Positions 1 through 9,849 are shown, counted from the first letter of the stretch. The stretch: 64,000 bases of DNA from Metabacillus idriensis (GCF_009674765.1 NZ_WKKF01000001.1:310001-374000), one strand, 5' to 3'. The notes: a model not told the origin generated them from the sequence alone. A program made the numbers and translations.

Positions 1-2576
1 GAACAGCCGATGAGCATGGGCAATTGCATGCAAGTGAAGCAGCTGTTGATTATCAAAATCAATTTGAAGAAGTTCTTGTCGATGAGTATCAGGATACAAA
101 TCTTGTACAGGAAACCATTATTAAGCTGGTTACAAAAAACGGACGGGGAAACCTGTTTATGGTAGGCGATGTAAAACAATCGATTTACAGATTCCGTCTT
201 GCTGAACCGTTTTTGTTTTTAAGCAAATATAAAACCTTCTCAAAAGATGGGCAGCACAGCGGTCTCCGCATCGATTTATCGAAAAACTTCAGAAGCCGTT
301 CAGAAGTCATCGACGGCACGAACTTTCTCTTCAAGCAGCTGATGGGAGAGAAGGTGGGGGAAGTTGCCTATGATCTTGATGCTGAGCTGAAGCTTGGGGC
401 ATCTTATCCGGATTCCGAACAGATGCGGGCTGAACTCCTGCTTGTAAATCGCGGAAAGGATGAGGAAGAGGACGGTTCTTTGGAAGAAGCTTCATTCCAT
501 CCTGAAGAACTTCAGACTGTTCAGCTTGAAGCAAGAGTCATGGCTAAGAAAATCCGCGGGATGATTCAGGATAAATTTCAGATTTATGACCGCAAAATCC
601 GCGGGACCCGGAATATCACATACAGAGATGTAGTAATTCTGCTGCGCTCTATGCCATGGGCGCCGCAAATTATTGAGGAGTTTAAACAAGAGGGCATTCC
701 TGTGTATGCAAACCTCTCAGGCGGTTATTTTGAAGCAACGGAAGTCGCCATTATGATGTCGCTTCTCAAAGTGATTGATAACCCGTACCAGGATGTTCCA
801 CTAGCATCCGTTCTAAGGTCGCCTGTTGTCGGACTGAATACAAATGAACTGGCCATCATCCGGACATATTCAAAAAAAGGCACGTACTTTGAAGCATTAA
901 AAGTTTTCTTATCAGAAGCATCCCGGGAAGATGCAGCCCTCAGCAGAAGACTGCAATCGTTTTATGATCAGCTGCAAACATGGAGAGAACTTGCTCGCAT
1001 GGGCTCCGTTTCAGAACTAATCTGGCAGCTGTACCGGGATACGAAATTTTTCAATTATGTCGGCGGAATGCCTGGCGGCAAGCAGCGGCAGGCCAATTTA
1101 CGGGCGCTCTATGACAGAGCACGTCAGTATGAGGCCACAACCTTCAGAGGACTTTTCCGTTTCCTTCGCTTCATAGAGCGCATGCAGGAACGGGGAGATG
1201 ACCTTGGTGCTGCAAGAGCTCTCGGCGAGCAGGAAGATGTGGTCCGGCTGATGACCATTCACAGCAGCAAAGGTCTGGAGTTTCCGGTCGTATTCGTTGC
1301 CGGGCTTGCACGACAGTTTAATATGATGGATATGAATAAAAAATACTTGCTTGATAAGGAGCTCGGATTCGCTACGAAGCTGATCCAGCCGTCTCTTCGA
1401 ATCAGCTATCCAACCTTGCCGCTTGCGGCCATGAAGAAAAAGATGAAAATTGAATTGCTGTCAGAAGAGCTCCGCGTTCTGTATGTAGCGTTAACTCGCG
1501 CAAAAGAGAAACTTTTCTTGGTTGGAACATTGAAAGACGCCGGAAAAACGCTGTCTGACTGGCAAAATTCAATGACTCAGGAGGATTGGCTGCTTCCGGA
1601 TTTTGAACGGGCACAGGCTAAATCCTATCTTGACTGGATCGGTCCAGCATTAGTCCGCCACGAGAATGCGGAAAGACTCAGGGAAAATAGCGAAGAAACA
1701 AGTCCGTCCATTCTTCATCATCCATCGCGGTGGGAAATTAACGTAATGAATGAAGAGGAACTGTATGACAGTCAAAAAGAGGAGAAAAAGTACGATCAGG
1801 AAATGCTCAGTGCTTTGAAGAACCTTGAACCAGTAGCTGAGCAGTCAGATTATCAGGAACAAATAAAAGCCCGGTTATCATGGACGTATGAGCATCAGTT
1901 TGCCGCCATATTCCGTTCAAAGCAATCTGTATCGGAAGTGAAAAGGCAGCAGGAATTCAGAGATGAATATAGTGATGAAACCATTCTGCGCACTCAGAAA
2001 GACACCTTTATGTATGACCGTCCAAAATTCATGCAGAAAAAATCGCTCACAGCTGCAGAAAAAGGGACAGCTATGCATGCAGTTATGCAGCAGCTTAATC
2101 TGAGCCAACCGGTAACGGCCGAAACTACCCGCCGAAAAGTACAAGAGCTTATCACAAAAGAAATTCTGACAAAAGAGCAGGCGGACAGCATTGACATTGA
2201 CTCCATTGCTCGCTTTTTCCAGACGGATATCGGGAAAAGACTTCAGAAAGCAGACCGCACCGAGAGAGAGGTTCCCTTCAGTTATGCCTTGCCCGCCGAT
2301 GAACTTTATGAAGAAGCGAAGGGTGAACATGTACTGATTCAAGGTGTCATCGACTGTTTATTTGAAGATAAAGAAGGTGTCGTTTTGCTTGATTATAAAA
2401 CAGATGCCATTGAAGGAAAGTTTCCGGGAGGATTTCAGCAGGCACGTCCTGTTTTAGCTAAACGCTACAGTGTTCAGCTTGATCTTTACGGAAAAGCGAT
2501 TGAAAAAATAACGAAGAAACCTCTTTCATCAAAAGTTCTTTATTTCTTTGATGGAGGACATGTACTAGAAGTGTAA
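1..2576 (+). CDS. addA: ATP-dependent helicase/nuclease subunit A, 3' part
   Basis: Only the C-terminal ~858 residues of this large protein are present; the reading frame is open from base 3 and the start lies upstream of the window (AddA proteins are usually about 1230 residues). AddA is the UvrD-type helicase and nuclease subunit of the AddAB complex that resects double-strand breaks for RecA. Visible helicase motifs are DEYQDTN (motif II), [15 protein letters not shown] (motif III), [14 protein letters not shown] (motif V) and [13 protein letters not shown] (motif VI). The C-terminal RecB-like nuclease is marked by [18 protein letters not shown] and LLDYKTDAI, which carry the acidic and lysine metal-site residues. 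An intrinsic terminator follows directly. The neighbours sbcD and sbcC fit the Bacillus addBA-sbcDC repair locus. Confidence 0.97.
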   Translation, partial: TADEHGQLHASEAAVDYQNQFEEVLVDEYQDTNLVQETIIKLVTKNGRGNLFMVGDVKQSIYRFRLAEPFLFLSKYKTFSKDGQHSGLRIDLSKNFRSRSEVIDGTNFLFKQLMGEKVGEVAYDLDAELKLGASYPDSEQMRAELLLVNRGKDEEEDGSLEEASFHPEELQTVQLEARVMAKKIRGMIQDKFQIYDRKIRGTRNITYRDVVILLRSMPWAPQIIEEFKQEGIPVYANLSGGYFEATEVAIMMSLLKVIDNPYQDVPLASVLRSPVVGLNTNELAIIRTYSKKGTYFEALKVFLSEASREDAALSRRLQSFYDQLQTWRELARMGSVSELIWQLYRDTKFFNYVGGMPGGKQRQANLRALYDRARQYEATTFRGLFRFLRFIERMQERGDDLGAARALGEQEDVVRLMTIHSSKGLEFPVVFVAGLARQFNMMDMNKKYLLDKELGFATKLIQPSLRISYPTLPLAAMKKKMKIELLSEELRVLYVALTRAKEKLFLVGTLKDAGKTLSDWQNSMTQEDWLLPDFERAQAKSYLDWIGPALVRHENAERLRENSEETSPSILHHPSRWEINVMNEEELYDSQKEEKKYDQEMLSALKNLEPVAEQSDYQEQIKARLSWTYEHQFAAIFRSKQSVSEVKRQQEFRDEYSDETILRTQKDTFMYDRPKFMQKKSLTAAEKGTAMHAVMQQLNLSQPVTAETTRRKVQELITKEILTKEQADSIDIDSIARFFQTDIGKRLQKADRTEREVPFSYALPADELYEEAKGEHVLIQGVIDCLFEDKEGVVLLDYKTDAIEGKFPGGFQQARPVLAKRYSVQLDLYGKAIEKITKKPLSSKVLYFFDGGHVLEV

Positions 2577-2582
2577 GACATG

Positions 2583-2610
2583 AGAAGAAGTATTTACTTC
2601 TTCTTTTTTT
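2583..2610 (+). terminator. addA intrinsic terminator
   Basis: AGAAGAAGT and ACTTCTTCT arms around a short ATTT loop run into a T tract a few bases after the addA stop codon. Confidence 0.8.
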
Positions 2611-2641
2611 AGAACATAAGTAAGAATGAATTGCGCATTGG

Positions 2642-2760
2642 TGTCTAGCTCCACCTCCTAGCCCCTCGGTCAGAACAAATTCACCCAAAAAGGCGGGAAC
2701 CGGACTTTATGGGTGAATTCTTATCTGCCTGTCGGGGCTGAACAGTCGGTTCCGCTTTTC
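2642..2760. repeat. ~120-bp palindromic intergenic repeat, copy R1
   Basis: The copy starts TGTCTAGCTCC and ends CCGCTTTTC. Inside, ATTCACCC pairs with GGGTGAAT around a core GGCGGGAACCGGACTT, and AGCCCC pairs with GGGGCT further out, so the unit can fold into a long hairpin. It lies head to tail with R2, and a third copy is at 32793-32910. With R2 it fills the gap between addA and sbcD. Confidence 0.85.
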
Positions 2761-2764
2761 GAGG

Positions 2765-2884
2765 TGTCTAGCTCCATCGCCCAACTCCTCGGCCAGAACG
2801 GATCCGAAAGTATTGGCAAAAAGCGCCTTTTCTGGCGGATCCTTATCTGTCTTTCGGAGCTAACCGGGCCGCTTGCGCTTTTCT
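2765..2884. repeat. ~120-bp palindromic intergenic repeat, copy R2
   Basis: This is a tandem, diverged copy of R1 starting TGTCTAGCTCC and ending TTGCGCTTTTCT. The inner arms are GGATCCG and CGGATCC, different from R1 but still complementary. It ends about 25 bases before the sbcD start codon, so an sbcD message beginning upstream would carry it in its leader. Confidence 0.85.
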
Positions 2885-2909
2885 AATAAGAAAGGTTGGG
2901 GAAATCTCT

Positions 2910-4091
2910 ATGCGGATTCTACACACAGCAGACTGGCATTTAGGCCGAACGCTTGAAGGGAGAAGCCGTCTTCTCGAGCAGGCTCAATTTTTAGACGAGC
3001 TTTCGCAGATTGTCATTGATGAAAAAGCGGATGCTGTCATAATGGCAGGCGATGCTTTTGATACGGTGAATCCTCCGGCAGCAGCGGAACAGCTCTTTTA
3101 TGAAAGCATCTCGAGGCTTTCTGATAAAGGCCGCCGTCCTGTTATTGTGATAGCGGGCAACCATGACAACCCTGAACGTCTGCAGGCTGCTTCACCGCTT
3201 GCAGACACACAGGGAATTCACCTGATTGGATACCCTTCATCAGGTATTTTAACCGTTGATGTGCCGGCTGCCGATCAATCAATGATGATGGCGGCGCTTG
3301 CTTACCCTTCAGAAGCAAGATTAAAAGAAGTGCTCTCAGACAGTCATGATGAAATTCTTTTGCGCAATTCTTATGATGAACGAATTCGGGATTTATTTGC
3401 CTATATGGCAGAGCAGTTCAGAGATGACACGGTTAATCTTGCGATGAGCCATATTTATGTAGCCGGGGGAAGCTCCACTGATTCTGAACGTCCAATAGAA
3501 GTAGGAGGTGCATATACAGTAGCCGCTTCAAGTCTTCCTGAAAAAGCGCAGTATGTGGCGCTTGGGCATCTTCATCGCCCCCAGACTTTGAAGCGGGCCG
3601 GCACAATGGCAAGATACTCGGGTTCGCCTCTTGCCTACAGTTTTTCAGAATCAGGCTACGCAAAATCAGTTTCCATTGTCGATATTGTGCCAGGCGGACA
3701 GGCTCAAGTTTCTGAAGTCTTGCTCTCAAGCGGAAAGCCATTAGTAAAATGGAGAGCCCAAGAAGGATTGCAGCAGGTTCATCAGTGGCTGGACGATGGG
3801 AAAGACCAAAATGCCTGGATTGATTTAGAGGTCCATTTAAAAGATACCCTTTCCCTTGAAGAGATTCATAGACTGCGAAATTCTCATCCTGGGTTTGTGC
3901 ATATCCGTCCTGTCTTTGAAAAAAGCATAAATGACCAAAGCCGGGAAAGCAGAGCAAATCTTCCGATAGATGAGCTTTTCGCCAAATTTTATGAGCAGCA
4001 GACCGGCGGGGCACAGCCTGATCAGGAAACAATGAAGCTCTTTCTGGATATGATTCACGACGAGCCGGAAGAAGAGGAGGACAAGGAATGA
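2910..4091 (+). CDS. sbcD: Nuclease SbcCD subunit D (Mre11-type)
   Basis: This 393-residue metallophosphoesterase is the nuclease partner of SbcC. The complex cleaves hairpins and protein-blocked DNA ends. The phosphoesterase signatures are DWHLGRTL at residues 8-15, GDAFD near 49, GNHDNPER near 83, and MSHIYVAGG and GHLHRPQ further on, supplying the two-metal-site histidines and aspartates. The start is ATG after GAAAGGTTGGGGAAATCTCT. The 3' end overlaps sbcC by 4 bases (ATGA), so translation is probably coupled. The length is normal for the family. Confidence 0.97.
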   Translation: MRILHTADWHLGRTLEGRSRLLEQAQFLDELSQIVIDEKADAVIMAGDAFDTVNPPAAAEQLFYESISRLSDKGRRPVIVIAGNHDNPERLQAASPLADTQGIHLIGYPSSGILTVDVPAADQSMMMAALAYPSEARLKEVLSDSHDEILLRNSYDERIRDLFAYMAEQFRDDTVNLAMSHIYVAGGSSTDSERPIEVGGAYTVAASSLPEKAQYVALGHLHRPQTLKRAGTMARYSGSPLAYSFSESGYAKSVSIVDIVPGGQAQVSEVLLSSGKPLVKWRAQEGLQQVHQWLDDGKDQNAWIDLEVHLKDTLSLEEIHRLRNSHPGFVHIRPVFEKSINDQSRESRANLPIDELFAKFYEQQTGGAQPDQETMKLFLDMIHDEPEEEEDKE

Positions 4092-7000
4092 AGCCAATAT
4101 CCCTTACTATTTCAGGTTTGCATAGTTTCAGAGAAAAGCAGGTTATTGACTTCAGTTCTCTTTGCGAAGGCGGAGTGTTTGGCATATTTGGCCCGACAGG
4201 AAGCGGAAAATCCTCTATTCTTGATGCGATGACTCTTGCTTTGTACGGAAAAGTAGAGCGGGCAGCCAATAACACTCAGGGAATCTTAAATCATGCAGAG
4301 AATGTCCTTCACGTCTCATTTACGTTTGAACTTGAGAATGCAAACAGTTCCAAGCGGTATTCCGTAGAACGAATGTTTAAGCGCACAGATGAGCAGCGCG
4401 TTAAAACTTCGCTTTGCCGCATCATGGAGCATACTGAAGAGACCTTAGTTCTCGCTGACAAAGCAGCAGAAGTAAATGAAAAAGTGTATGCTCTCCTCGG
4501 TCTGACAATTGATGATTTCACAAGGGCGGTCGTTCTTCCTCAAGGGAAATTTGCTGAATTCCTATCATTAAAGGGAGCGGAAAGAAGGCAGATGCTTCAG
4601 CGTTTGTTCCATTTAGAGCAGTACGGAGATGAGCTCGTTAAAAAGCTCAGAAAAAAACTGCTGCTTGCCAAGGGAAAGCAAAATGAACTGACAGCTGAAC
4701 AGGCAGGGCTCGGAGATGCTTCAAGTGAAGCAGTTAAGCTTGCTGAACAAGAGCTTGAAGGGGCAAATCTGCTCTTTGAAAAAAGACAAAAAGAATACGA
4801 TCAAACCGTCAAACAATATGATGAGTACGAAGAAGTGTGGCAGCTTCAGCTTGAAAAAGGCGATTATGAAAACCTGCAGTCGCGTCTTGAGCAGCAAAAA
4901 GATGACATGGAAAGGCTTGCGGTACGTCTGGAAGCTGCGGAGAAAGCGGACTACGTCAAGCCTTATGCAGAGGCGCTTCAATCAGCTGATAAAGAAAAAA
5001 ACAGCAGCAGCCGGCAAATGAAAGAGCTGCAGCAAGTCCTAAAGCAGCATAAGGAGCATTACGCCAAAACCGTCAGCGCCTATGAGCAGATACGTGAAAA
5101 GAAAGCTGCAGAAGAACCCGTTTTAGTGACGAAAAAAGAACAGCTATTGCAGCTTAGGGAATTGGAGAAAGTTCTTAAAGAAGAGTTAACTGTTATAAGG
5201 GAATTGACGGAAAAGGCTAACGCGTCAGCGGAAGATCTGAGTCAGCGGCAAGAAGCAGCAGAGCGGGCAAATCAATTATTGAAAAAAGCGCTTGAAAAGC
5301 AAAAGGCACTAAAAGAGCAAATGGATCAGAACACTGTAACTGTTCAAGAGAGAGAACAAATACGGAAGGCGTCTGAGCAAAGGTTTCACCTTGCTAATCT
5401 TGAAGCATCCTTAGCTGAGTGGAAGAAGACAGCGGATAAAAAAGAGATTTTTGTAAAGCGTGCAGAAGATCAGCTGAAGGACACAAGACAGAAGCACGAG
5501 GCGGGCGGCGCGAAAATCAAGGATTCCTTCGGCAGTGTTCAGCAATTTTATCATAGAAGCTGCAAGCTGCTTAACACTCATCAGCAACAAACTGAAACCC
5601 GCAAGCTGCGTCTATTGGATGAAAAGAACAAAGCCGAGCAACAGCGCGAGCACAAAATGGCGGTTCATCTTGCAAAACACCTTACACAAGATGATCCCTG
5701 TCCAGTATGCGGATCGGCTCATCATCCAGAACCAGCCAAAGAGACGGGTGCTTTAGAAACATCAGGCTCACTGATAGAGGAGCTTGAAGAGAAAACAGCT
5801 GAAGATGCAGCCCTCAGTGCACATCTTCAGCACTTAAAAGAAAAATGGGAAGAACTATCAAGAGAAATGGTCTCGGCCTATCCCTTTTTATCGGAACTGG
5901 TTGTTTCATTGAATGAAGAGGAAAAAGAGGAGATGGATCCCCGTACAGAGTATAAAGCGCTGAATCAGGATTTTCTGCAAACGAAAGAACGATTCCAAAA
6001 GCTTCAAGTGAGCGAAAGAGAATGGCAGGAGAAAATCAATCAGCACCTTTATACTCAAAAGAACAGTGAAGAAGATTTAAAAGAAATTTATGAAAAGCAT
6101 GATCAAACGGAGGCCGAATATCTTGCTGGACTAGAAAAGTGGAATCATGAGTTTGGCGGGATTTCCTTTAAACAGGCAGAAGAAAAGCAGCGTCAGATCA
6201 GTGAAAAAGATGCTGTTCTTGAAGAACTGAAAACAAGAGTGCAAATTAGCGTTCAATTTATTGAAGAAAAAGAGAAACAAATCAAGCAGCTGGAGCACGA
6301 AGCTCAGCTAATCAAGAACAGTCAGATTGAGCTTGCTGCTGCGATTCAAAATAAACAGCAGGCAGCTGACGAGAAACAGAAAAGGCTGGGTCAAGTGACA
6401 GTTGGCAGTGACATTGCCTCTTTGCTCAGGGAAACGGACAGAAAATTAGAAGAGCTTGTTCAAACGGAGAAGAGTTTGTATAACGAGTGGCAGACTGCCC
6501 TGCAGGATGTTCAAAAGGCTGAAAGCAGGAGCCATGCAGCAGAGAAGGCTTATGAACAGGCAGAAGCGCGTCTGAAACAAGCCAAAACAAAATGGGAGCA
6601 GGTCAAGCAAGAGACCCTGTTTGCAGATCTTGAAGCTGCGGTGACAGCCATCGCAGCACCGGCAGATAAGCAGAAGATGAAAGAAGAAATTGATGCCTAT
6701 CAGGATAAAAAGAAACAAGTGTTGGCAGACTTAAAACGTGTAGAGGCAAAATTGAATCACAGATCTGTCAGCCTTGAAAAATGGACAGATATTAAGCAGC
6801 TTAAGTCTGAAAGCAAGGCGCTGATTGACCTTGCAGCGCAAGAAAAAGGAGCTGCTTCGAAAGCATTGCAGCTTCTTTTGGTGAAGCATAAACGATTTAT
6901 GGAAATTGAAGAAAAACGTGTGGAACTTGACAGCCTTGCTGCGCGTCTTGAAAAACTTCAATCTGTCTTTAAGGGCAACGGCTTTGTGGAATTTTTGGCA

Positions 7001-7447
7001 GAAGAACAGCTGCACCTGATCGCAGAGGATGCCTCCGAACGTTTAGGGCAATTGACGAGGCAGCGTTATGCGATTGAAGTAGATTCCGGCGGCGGATTTA
7101 TTATGAGAGATGATGCAAATGGGGGAGTGAGACGTCCTGTCTCAAGCTTATCTGGTGGAGAAACGTTCTTGACTTCCCTGGCCCTGGCCCTGTCTTTATC
7201 CTCGCAAATTCAGCTGAGAGGGGAATATCCGCTTCAGTTCTTCTTCTTGGATGAAGGATTCGGGACCCTTGATGGGGAGCTGCTTGAAACGGTTATTTCG
7301 GCCCTTGAAAAGCTGCAGTCTGACAATCTTGCTGTAGGCGTCATCAGCCATGTTCAGGAGCTTCGTGCCAGATTGCCGAGGAAGCTTATTGTCATGCCTG
7401 CTGAGCCGACAGGAAATGGAACGAGCGTATTGCTTGAAGTGATGTAG
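4088..7447 (+). CDS. sbcC: Nuclease SbcCD subunit C (Rad50-type ATPase)
   Basis: This 1119-residue SMC-like ATPase holds DNA ends for SbcD. The N-terminal Walker A is GPTGSGKSSILD (about residues 36-47). Two long coiled-coil arms rich in Glu, Lys and Gln flank the zinc hook CPVC at Cys538 and Cys541, where two molecules join. The C-terminal half has the ABC signature SSLSGGETFL and Walker B FFFLDEGFGTLD. It starts inside the sbcD stop (4-base overlap), with GAGGAGGACAAGG as a good ribosome site. No terminator is seen before yisB, which starts 22 bases downstream, so the three genes are likely co-transcribed. Confidence 0.97.
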   Translation: MKPISLTISGLHSFREKQVIDFSSLCEGGVFGIFGPTGSGKSSILDAMTLALYGKVERAANNTQGILNHAENVLHVSFTFELENANSSKRYSVERMFKRTDEQRVKTSLCRIMEHTEETLVLADKAAEVNEKVYALLGLTIDDFTRAVVLPQGKFAEFLSLKGAERRQMLQRLFHLEQYGDELVKKLRKKLLLAKGKQNELTAEQAGLGDASSEAVKLAEQELEGANLLFEKRQKEYDQTVKQYDEYEEVWQLQLEKGDYENLQSRLEQQKDDMERLAVRLEAAEKADYVKPYAEALQSADKEKNSSSRQMKELQQVLKQHKEHYAKTVSAYEQIREKKAAEEPVLVTKKEQLLQLRELEKVLKEELTVIRELTEKANASAEDLSQRQEAAERANQLLKKALEKQKALKEQMDQNTVTVQEREQIRKASEQRFHLANLEASLAEWKKTADKKEIFVKRAEDQLKDTRQKHEAGGAKIKDSFGSVQQFYHRSCKLLNTHQQQTETRKLRLLDEKNKAEQQREHKMAVHLAKHLTQDDPCPVCGSAHHPEPAKETGALETSGSLIEELEEKTAEDAALSAHLQHLKEKWEELSREMVSAYPFLSELVVSLNEEEKEEMDPRTEYKALNQDFLQTKERFQKLQVSEREWQEKINQHLYTQKNSEEDLKEIYEKHDQTEAEYLAGLEKWNHEFGGISFKQAEEKQRQISEKDAVLEELKTRVQISVQFIEEKEKQIKQLEHEAQLIKNSQIELAAAIQNKQQAADEKQKRLGQVTVGSDIASLLRETDRKLEELVQTEKSLYNEWQTALQDVQKAESRSHAAEKAYEQAEARLKQAKTKWEQVKQETLFADLEAAVTAIAAPADKQKMKEEIDAYQDKKKQVLADLKRVEAKLNHRSVSLEKWTDIKQLKSESKALIDLAAQEKGAASKALQLLLVKHKRFMEIEEKRVELDSLAARLEKLQSVFKGNGFVEFLAEEQLHLIAEDASERLGQLTRQRYAIEVDSGGGFIMRDDANGGVRRPVSSLSGGETFLTSLALALSLSSQIQLRGEYPLQFFFLDEGFGTLDGELLETVISALEKLQSDNLAVGVISHVQELRARLPRKLIVMPAEPTGNGTSVLLEVM

Positions 7448-7469
7448 GTATAAAAAAGGATGGATGTAA

Positions 7470-7772
7470 ATGGCGAAAAAAGGGTCGGGAACGTGCGAGC
7501 TATGCAGACGGCAGGAAGTAGAAACGACGGAGCACCATTTAACTCCAAAAGAAAAAGGCGGGACCTTTTTGCCGACAGCACAGCTCTGCATACCTTGCCA
7601 CAAGCAAATTCATGCTTTATATACAAATGATGAGCTTGCGATCCGTCTGAATACGATAACAGAACTGAGGAATGATCCTAAACTTGCAAGCTATGTAAAG
7701 TGGATCCGCAAGCAGCCTTCTTCTAGACTTGTCCGGACAAAAAAATCAAACGAGCGGAAGAAAAGAAAATAA
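7470..7772 (+). CDS. yisB: HNH-motif protein YisB/HlpB
   Basis: This 100-residue basic protein has a compact HNH-like zinc fold: CELC near residue 11, EHHLTPKEKGG at about 26-36 and CIPCHKQIH near 46-54. The C-terminal tail is very rich in Lys and Arg. The position right after sbcC and before gerPF matches B. subtilis yisB (HlpB), reported there to be linked to AddAB recombination function. Direct nuclease activity is an inference from the motif. The ribosome site is AAAGGATGG. It ends at a strong two-way terminator shared with gerPF. Confidence 0.88.
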   Translation: MAKKGSGTCELCRRQEVETTEHHLTPKEKGGTFLPTAQLCIPCHKQIHALYTNDELAIRLNTITELRNDPKLASYVKWIRKQPSSRLVRTKKSNERKKRK

Positions 7773-7778
7773 CCTGAC

Positions 7779-7818
7779 ATTAAAATGACGTGCTGTCACA
7801 CAGGCACGTCATTTTAAT
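7779..7818. terminator. Bidirectional terminator, yisB / gerPF
   Basis: A perfect 15-base inverted repeat, ATTAAAATGACGTGC and GCACGTCATTTTAAT, surrounds a 10-base loop. The gerPF stop codon lies in the right arm, so the same hairpin ends both converging units. Confidence 0.88.
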
Positions 7819-8032
7819 TATTCCCAACAATATTTTGATCATTTACATCAGGATCGATTGAATTTGTAGCACTTACAATATTGTTGACAATGATAAAGTC
7901 CCCGGTATTTCCTCCGCCGGAACCAGATGCTGACTTTGATGAACTCTTAGGCGAAAGATAAAATGAGTCACCGAAGTTTACAACACCGCCGCCAACGGAG
8001 TTAATGCAGATTGGACCTATAATAGCTGGCAT
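7814..8032 (-). CDS. gerPF: Spore germination protein GerPF
   Basis: This 72-residue protein is the last gene of the gerP operon. GerP proteins affect the permeability of the spore coat so that germinants reach their receptors. It starts MPAIIGPICINSVGGG and carries VVNFGDSFYLSPKS, a serine and glycine-rich linker, then the typical C-terminal DPDVNDQNIVGN. It is paralogous to GerPA (same MPAI start, same NTGD block). The start ATG follows CAAAGGATGTTC. Size and order in the cluster match the family. Confidence 0.95.
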   Translation of the reverse strand: MPAIIGPICINSVGGGVVNFGDSFYLSPKSSSKSASGSGGGNTGDFIIVNNIVSATNSIDPDVNDQNIVGNN

Positions 8033-8076
8033 GAATGAACATCCTTTGGCTTTCTGTCATATTCACAGTCTATGCA

Positions 8077-8463
8077 TTAAGGCTGTTTACGTTCATTCCG
8101 GCTTAGCAATTGTCTGATGTGCTTCACGCGTGATTCAGCTGAGATGGTGTTCGAGGAACCGAAATGAACAACACTGGATGAAGAAATAGATGTTACTTTT
8201 ACAGCCCCAACTTTAATGGTTGGATTTTCATGAAAAAAAGCTGTCTGAATATTCTCTGTGATCAGAGGCTTTGGCAAAAGCTCTGAGTAAATATTGTATT
8301 GTTTTAAGTCACCCTCGCTGCCGAGTTCGATTTCTGCTTCCCTTTGCACTGCGTATACTTTAACTCGGGGAACGATATCTACACTGTCCCCGATTTGGAA
8401 AATTGAACTGAGTCCGATTGAGTCAACATACGCCTTGTTAACGATCGATAATCGATTGATCAT
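8077..8463 (-). CDS. gerPE: Spore germination protein GerPE
   Basis: This 128-residue member of the gerP operon, between gerPD and gerPF, begins MINRLSIVNKAYVDSIG. It contains two SSSVVHFGSS / SSIFQIGDS-type beta motifs that recur in the short GerP proteins. It ends in a basic HIRQLLSRNERKQP tail. The start is 7 bases after the gerPD stop. The role is spore-coat or germinant permeability, known from family genetics; the biochemical activity is unknown. Confidence 0.93.
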   Translation of the reverse strand: MINRLSIVNKAYVDSIGLSSIFQIGDSVDIVPRVKVYAVQREAEIELGSEGDLKQYNIYSELLPKPLITENIQTAFFHENPTIKVGAVKVTSISSSSVVHFGSSNTISAESRVKHIRQLLSRNERKQP

Positions 8464-8469
8464 CGCGGC

Positions 8470-8646
8470 TTAAGTCGGTGCAAGAGGGACAAATGGACCG
8501 ATAATCAGTGATTCAGGCGGCGTATCAAAAACGGATGACAGTGTAATGCAGTTGGCATCGCCAATTAGGAAGACACTGGAACTTGCTACAGCAGTCACCC
8601 GAATGGCTCCAACTGAAAGCTCTTTATTCACAACGCTGAAATTCAT
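8470..8646 (-). CDS. gerPD: Spore germination protein GerPD
   Basis: This 58-residue gene was read directly from the sequence. It starts MNFSVVNKELSVGAIRVTAV, continues SSSVFLIGDANCITLSSVFD and ends PFVPLAPT before a TAA. It has the SSSV.LIGDA block of the GerPB/PD/PE group. The start codon overlaps the end of gerPC by 4 bases, and the gene ends 7 bases before the gerPE start. Length and position agree with GerPD of other bacilli. Confidence 0.92.
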   Translation of the reverse strand: MNFSVVNKELSVGAIRVTAVASSSVFLIGDANCITLSSVFDTPPESLIIGPFVPLAPT

Positions 8647-9269
8647 GTGTTGCTGTCAGCTCCTTCTTGAGGCAGGGCTTGGATAAAGTACGTAATGGAC
8701 CGTTCCACATCCTGCTTTACTTTAGATGTAATATCTTCAATCTGCGCGCTGACAGGCACGGATTCATCATAGGTTCCCTGTTTTAAGTAGAATCTGATCC
8801 GGCTGTCAATTTGCTTGCGTATATCGTCAATAATAAATTCTTTATGCGCATCATCAAGCTCATAATTATTTTGTGCTGCGAGCTGTTCAATGTATTTGAC
8901 GCAGTCCTCGTTCAGAAAAGCGACCAGCCTTGCCTGAACAGCTTCAAATATTTCTTCCTCGCGCTTCGTGCTGTTTCCCTGGTTCACTTGAAGTCCCTTC
9001 TGATCCACCTCAAAGTTTTCAATTTGATCAGGGACAGTTGGATTGAGCCCTATGTTCAATGTTCCCTCAAGAGTTTCAACTTTTAATTGATCAAATTTAT
9101 ATTCTATTTTTTCAATGGTTGTGCTGGGGCGTTTTTTTAATTCTTCTATTTCGTCCATCATGGCGGAAACAGCGGATTCAAGTTTTTTGATTTTCTCATC
9201 CTGAGCCTGAACGATTCCGTATAAATGCTGGATACACTGCATCATTGATTGATCATAGTACAATTTCAT
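8643..9269 (-). CDS. gerPC: Spore germination protein GerPC
   Basis: This 208-residue protein is the only larger member of the operon. The N-terminus MKLYYDQSMMQCIQHLYGIV leads into a coiled-coil stretch (about residues 20-50, ending EELKKRP). An IEYKFDQLKVETLEGTLNIG block follows, then a charged C-terminal half with predicted helices (residues ~105-205). This layout is typical for GerPC. The 3' end overlaps gerPD by 4 bases. Its role in the spore coat is known from mutants of related bacilli, not from an enzymatic domain. Confidence 0.93.
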   Translation of the reverse strand: MKLYYDQSMMQCIQHLYGIVQAQDEKIKKLESAVSAMMDEIEELKKRPSTTIEKIEYKFDQLKVETLEGTLNIGLNPTVPDQIENFEVDQKGLQVNQGNSTKREEEIFEAVQARLVAFLNEDCVKYIEQLAAQNNYELDDAHKEFIIDDIRKQIDSRIRFYLKQGTYDESVPVSAQIEDITSKVKQDVERSITYFIQALPQEGADSNT

Positions 9270-9353
9270 TCACCCCGCTTATAAAATCACGTACACAATA
9301 TCTAGGTTCAATTATATGCAGGGGATTGAAAATGGGTGAATGCCTATGCCGGA

Positions 9354-9569
9354 TTAACTTGGGGCCAGCGGAACGAAAGGACCTTCTGTTTGAGTCTGGC
9401 CTCCCGGAGGTTCAGCAGGCGGGGCAGGTGCAGTAAATGCTCCTGTATTATAAAGGTTTGCGAGCGGTTTAATAATACCTGCGCTGCCAATTTGAAGGAC
9501 GGAAGAGTTGCTGACAGCATCAACTTTCAAGTAATTAATTTGGATCGTCTGGTTAATGTAAAAATTCAT
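9354..9569 (-). CDS. gerPB: Spore germination protein GerPB
   Basis: This 71-residue protein starts MNFYINQTIQINYLKVDAVS, with the SNSSVLQIGSAG motif and a Pro/Ala/Gln-rich tail ending EGPFVPLAPS. That tail resembles the end of GerPD (PFVPLAPT). The frame stays open a few codons further upstream, but the ATG at 9569 is preferred because GAGGTG lies 5 bases before it. It sits 13 bases after the gerPA stop codon. Confidence 0.92.
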   Translation of the reverse strand: MNFYINQTIQINYLKVDAVSNSSVLQIGSAGIIKPLANLYNTGAFTAPAPPAEPPGGQTQTEGPFVPLAPS

Positions 9570-9582
9570 GTTTTCACCTCTT

Positions 9583-9804
9583 TTATGCATTTCCCGCTAT
9601 TGGCTGGTCAATCGTGTCATTATCGTATGCATTCGTGACACTATTTTGATTGTTAATGCTCAAACCGTCTCCCGTATTGAAAGATCCAGCCCCTGCAAAG
9701 GTTTTGACTTCGCTGTATGGCGAGATGGTAATCACATCCCCGATATGAACAATGCTGCTCGTACCAACGGCATTTACTTTAAATGCTCCTACTATGGCTG
9801 GCAT
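9583..9804 (-). CDS. gerPA: Spore germination protein GerPA
   Basis: This 73-residue first gene of the gerP operon starts [20 protein letters not shown] and continues with [32 protein letters not shown] and a Gly-Asn-rich end. The frame remains open for another 53 codons upstream, but ATG at 9804 has AAAGGATG just upstream and gives the family's usual start and length. A sigma-K-type promoter lies about 45 bases upstream. Confidence 0.94.
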   Translation of the reverse strand: MPAIVGAFKVNAVGTSSIVHIGDVITISPYSEVKTFAGAGSFNTGDGLSINNQNSVTNAYDNDTIDQPIAGNA

Positions 9805-9849
9805 ATTCCGACATCCTTTGCTTTGAGGTAAAGTATTGCACCTGTAAAA

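Noticed and set aside
3433-4275. 280-codon minus-strand frame opposite sbcD/sbcC
   Set aside because: It is antisense to two well-supported genes, has no ribosome site, and its protein has no family pattern.
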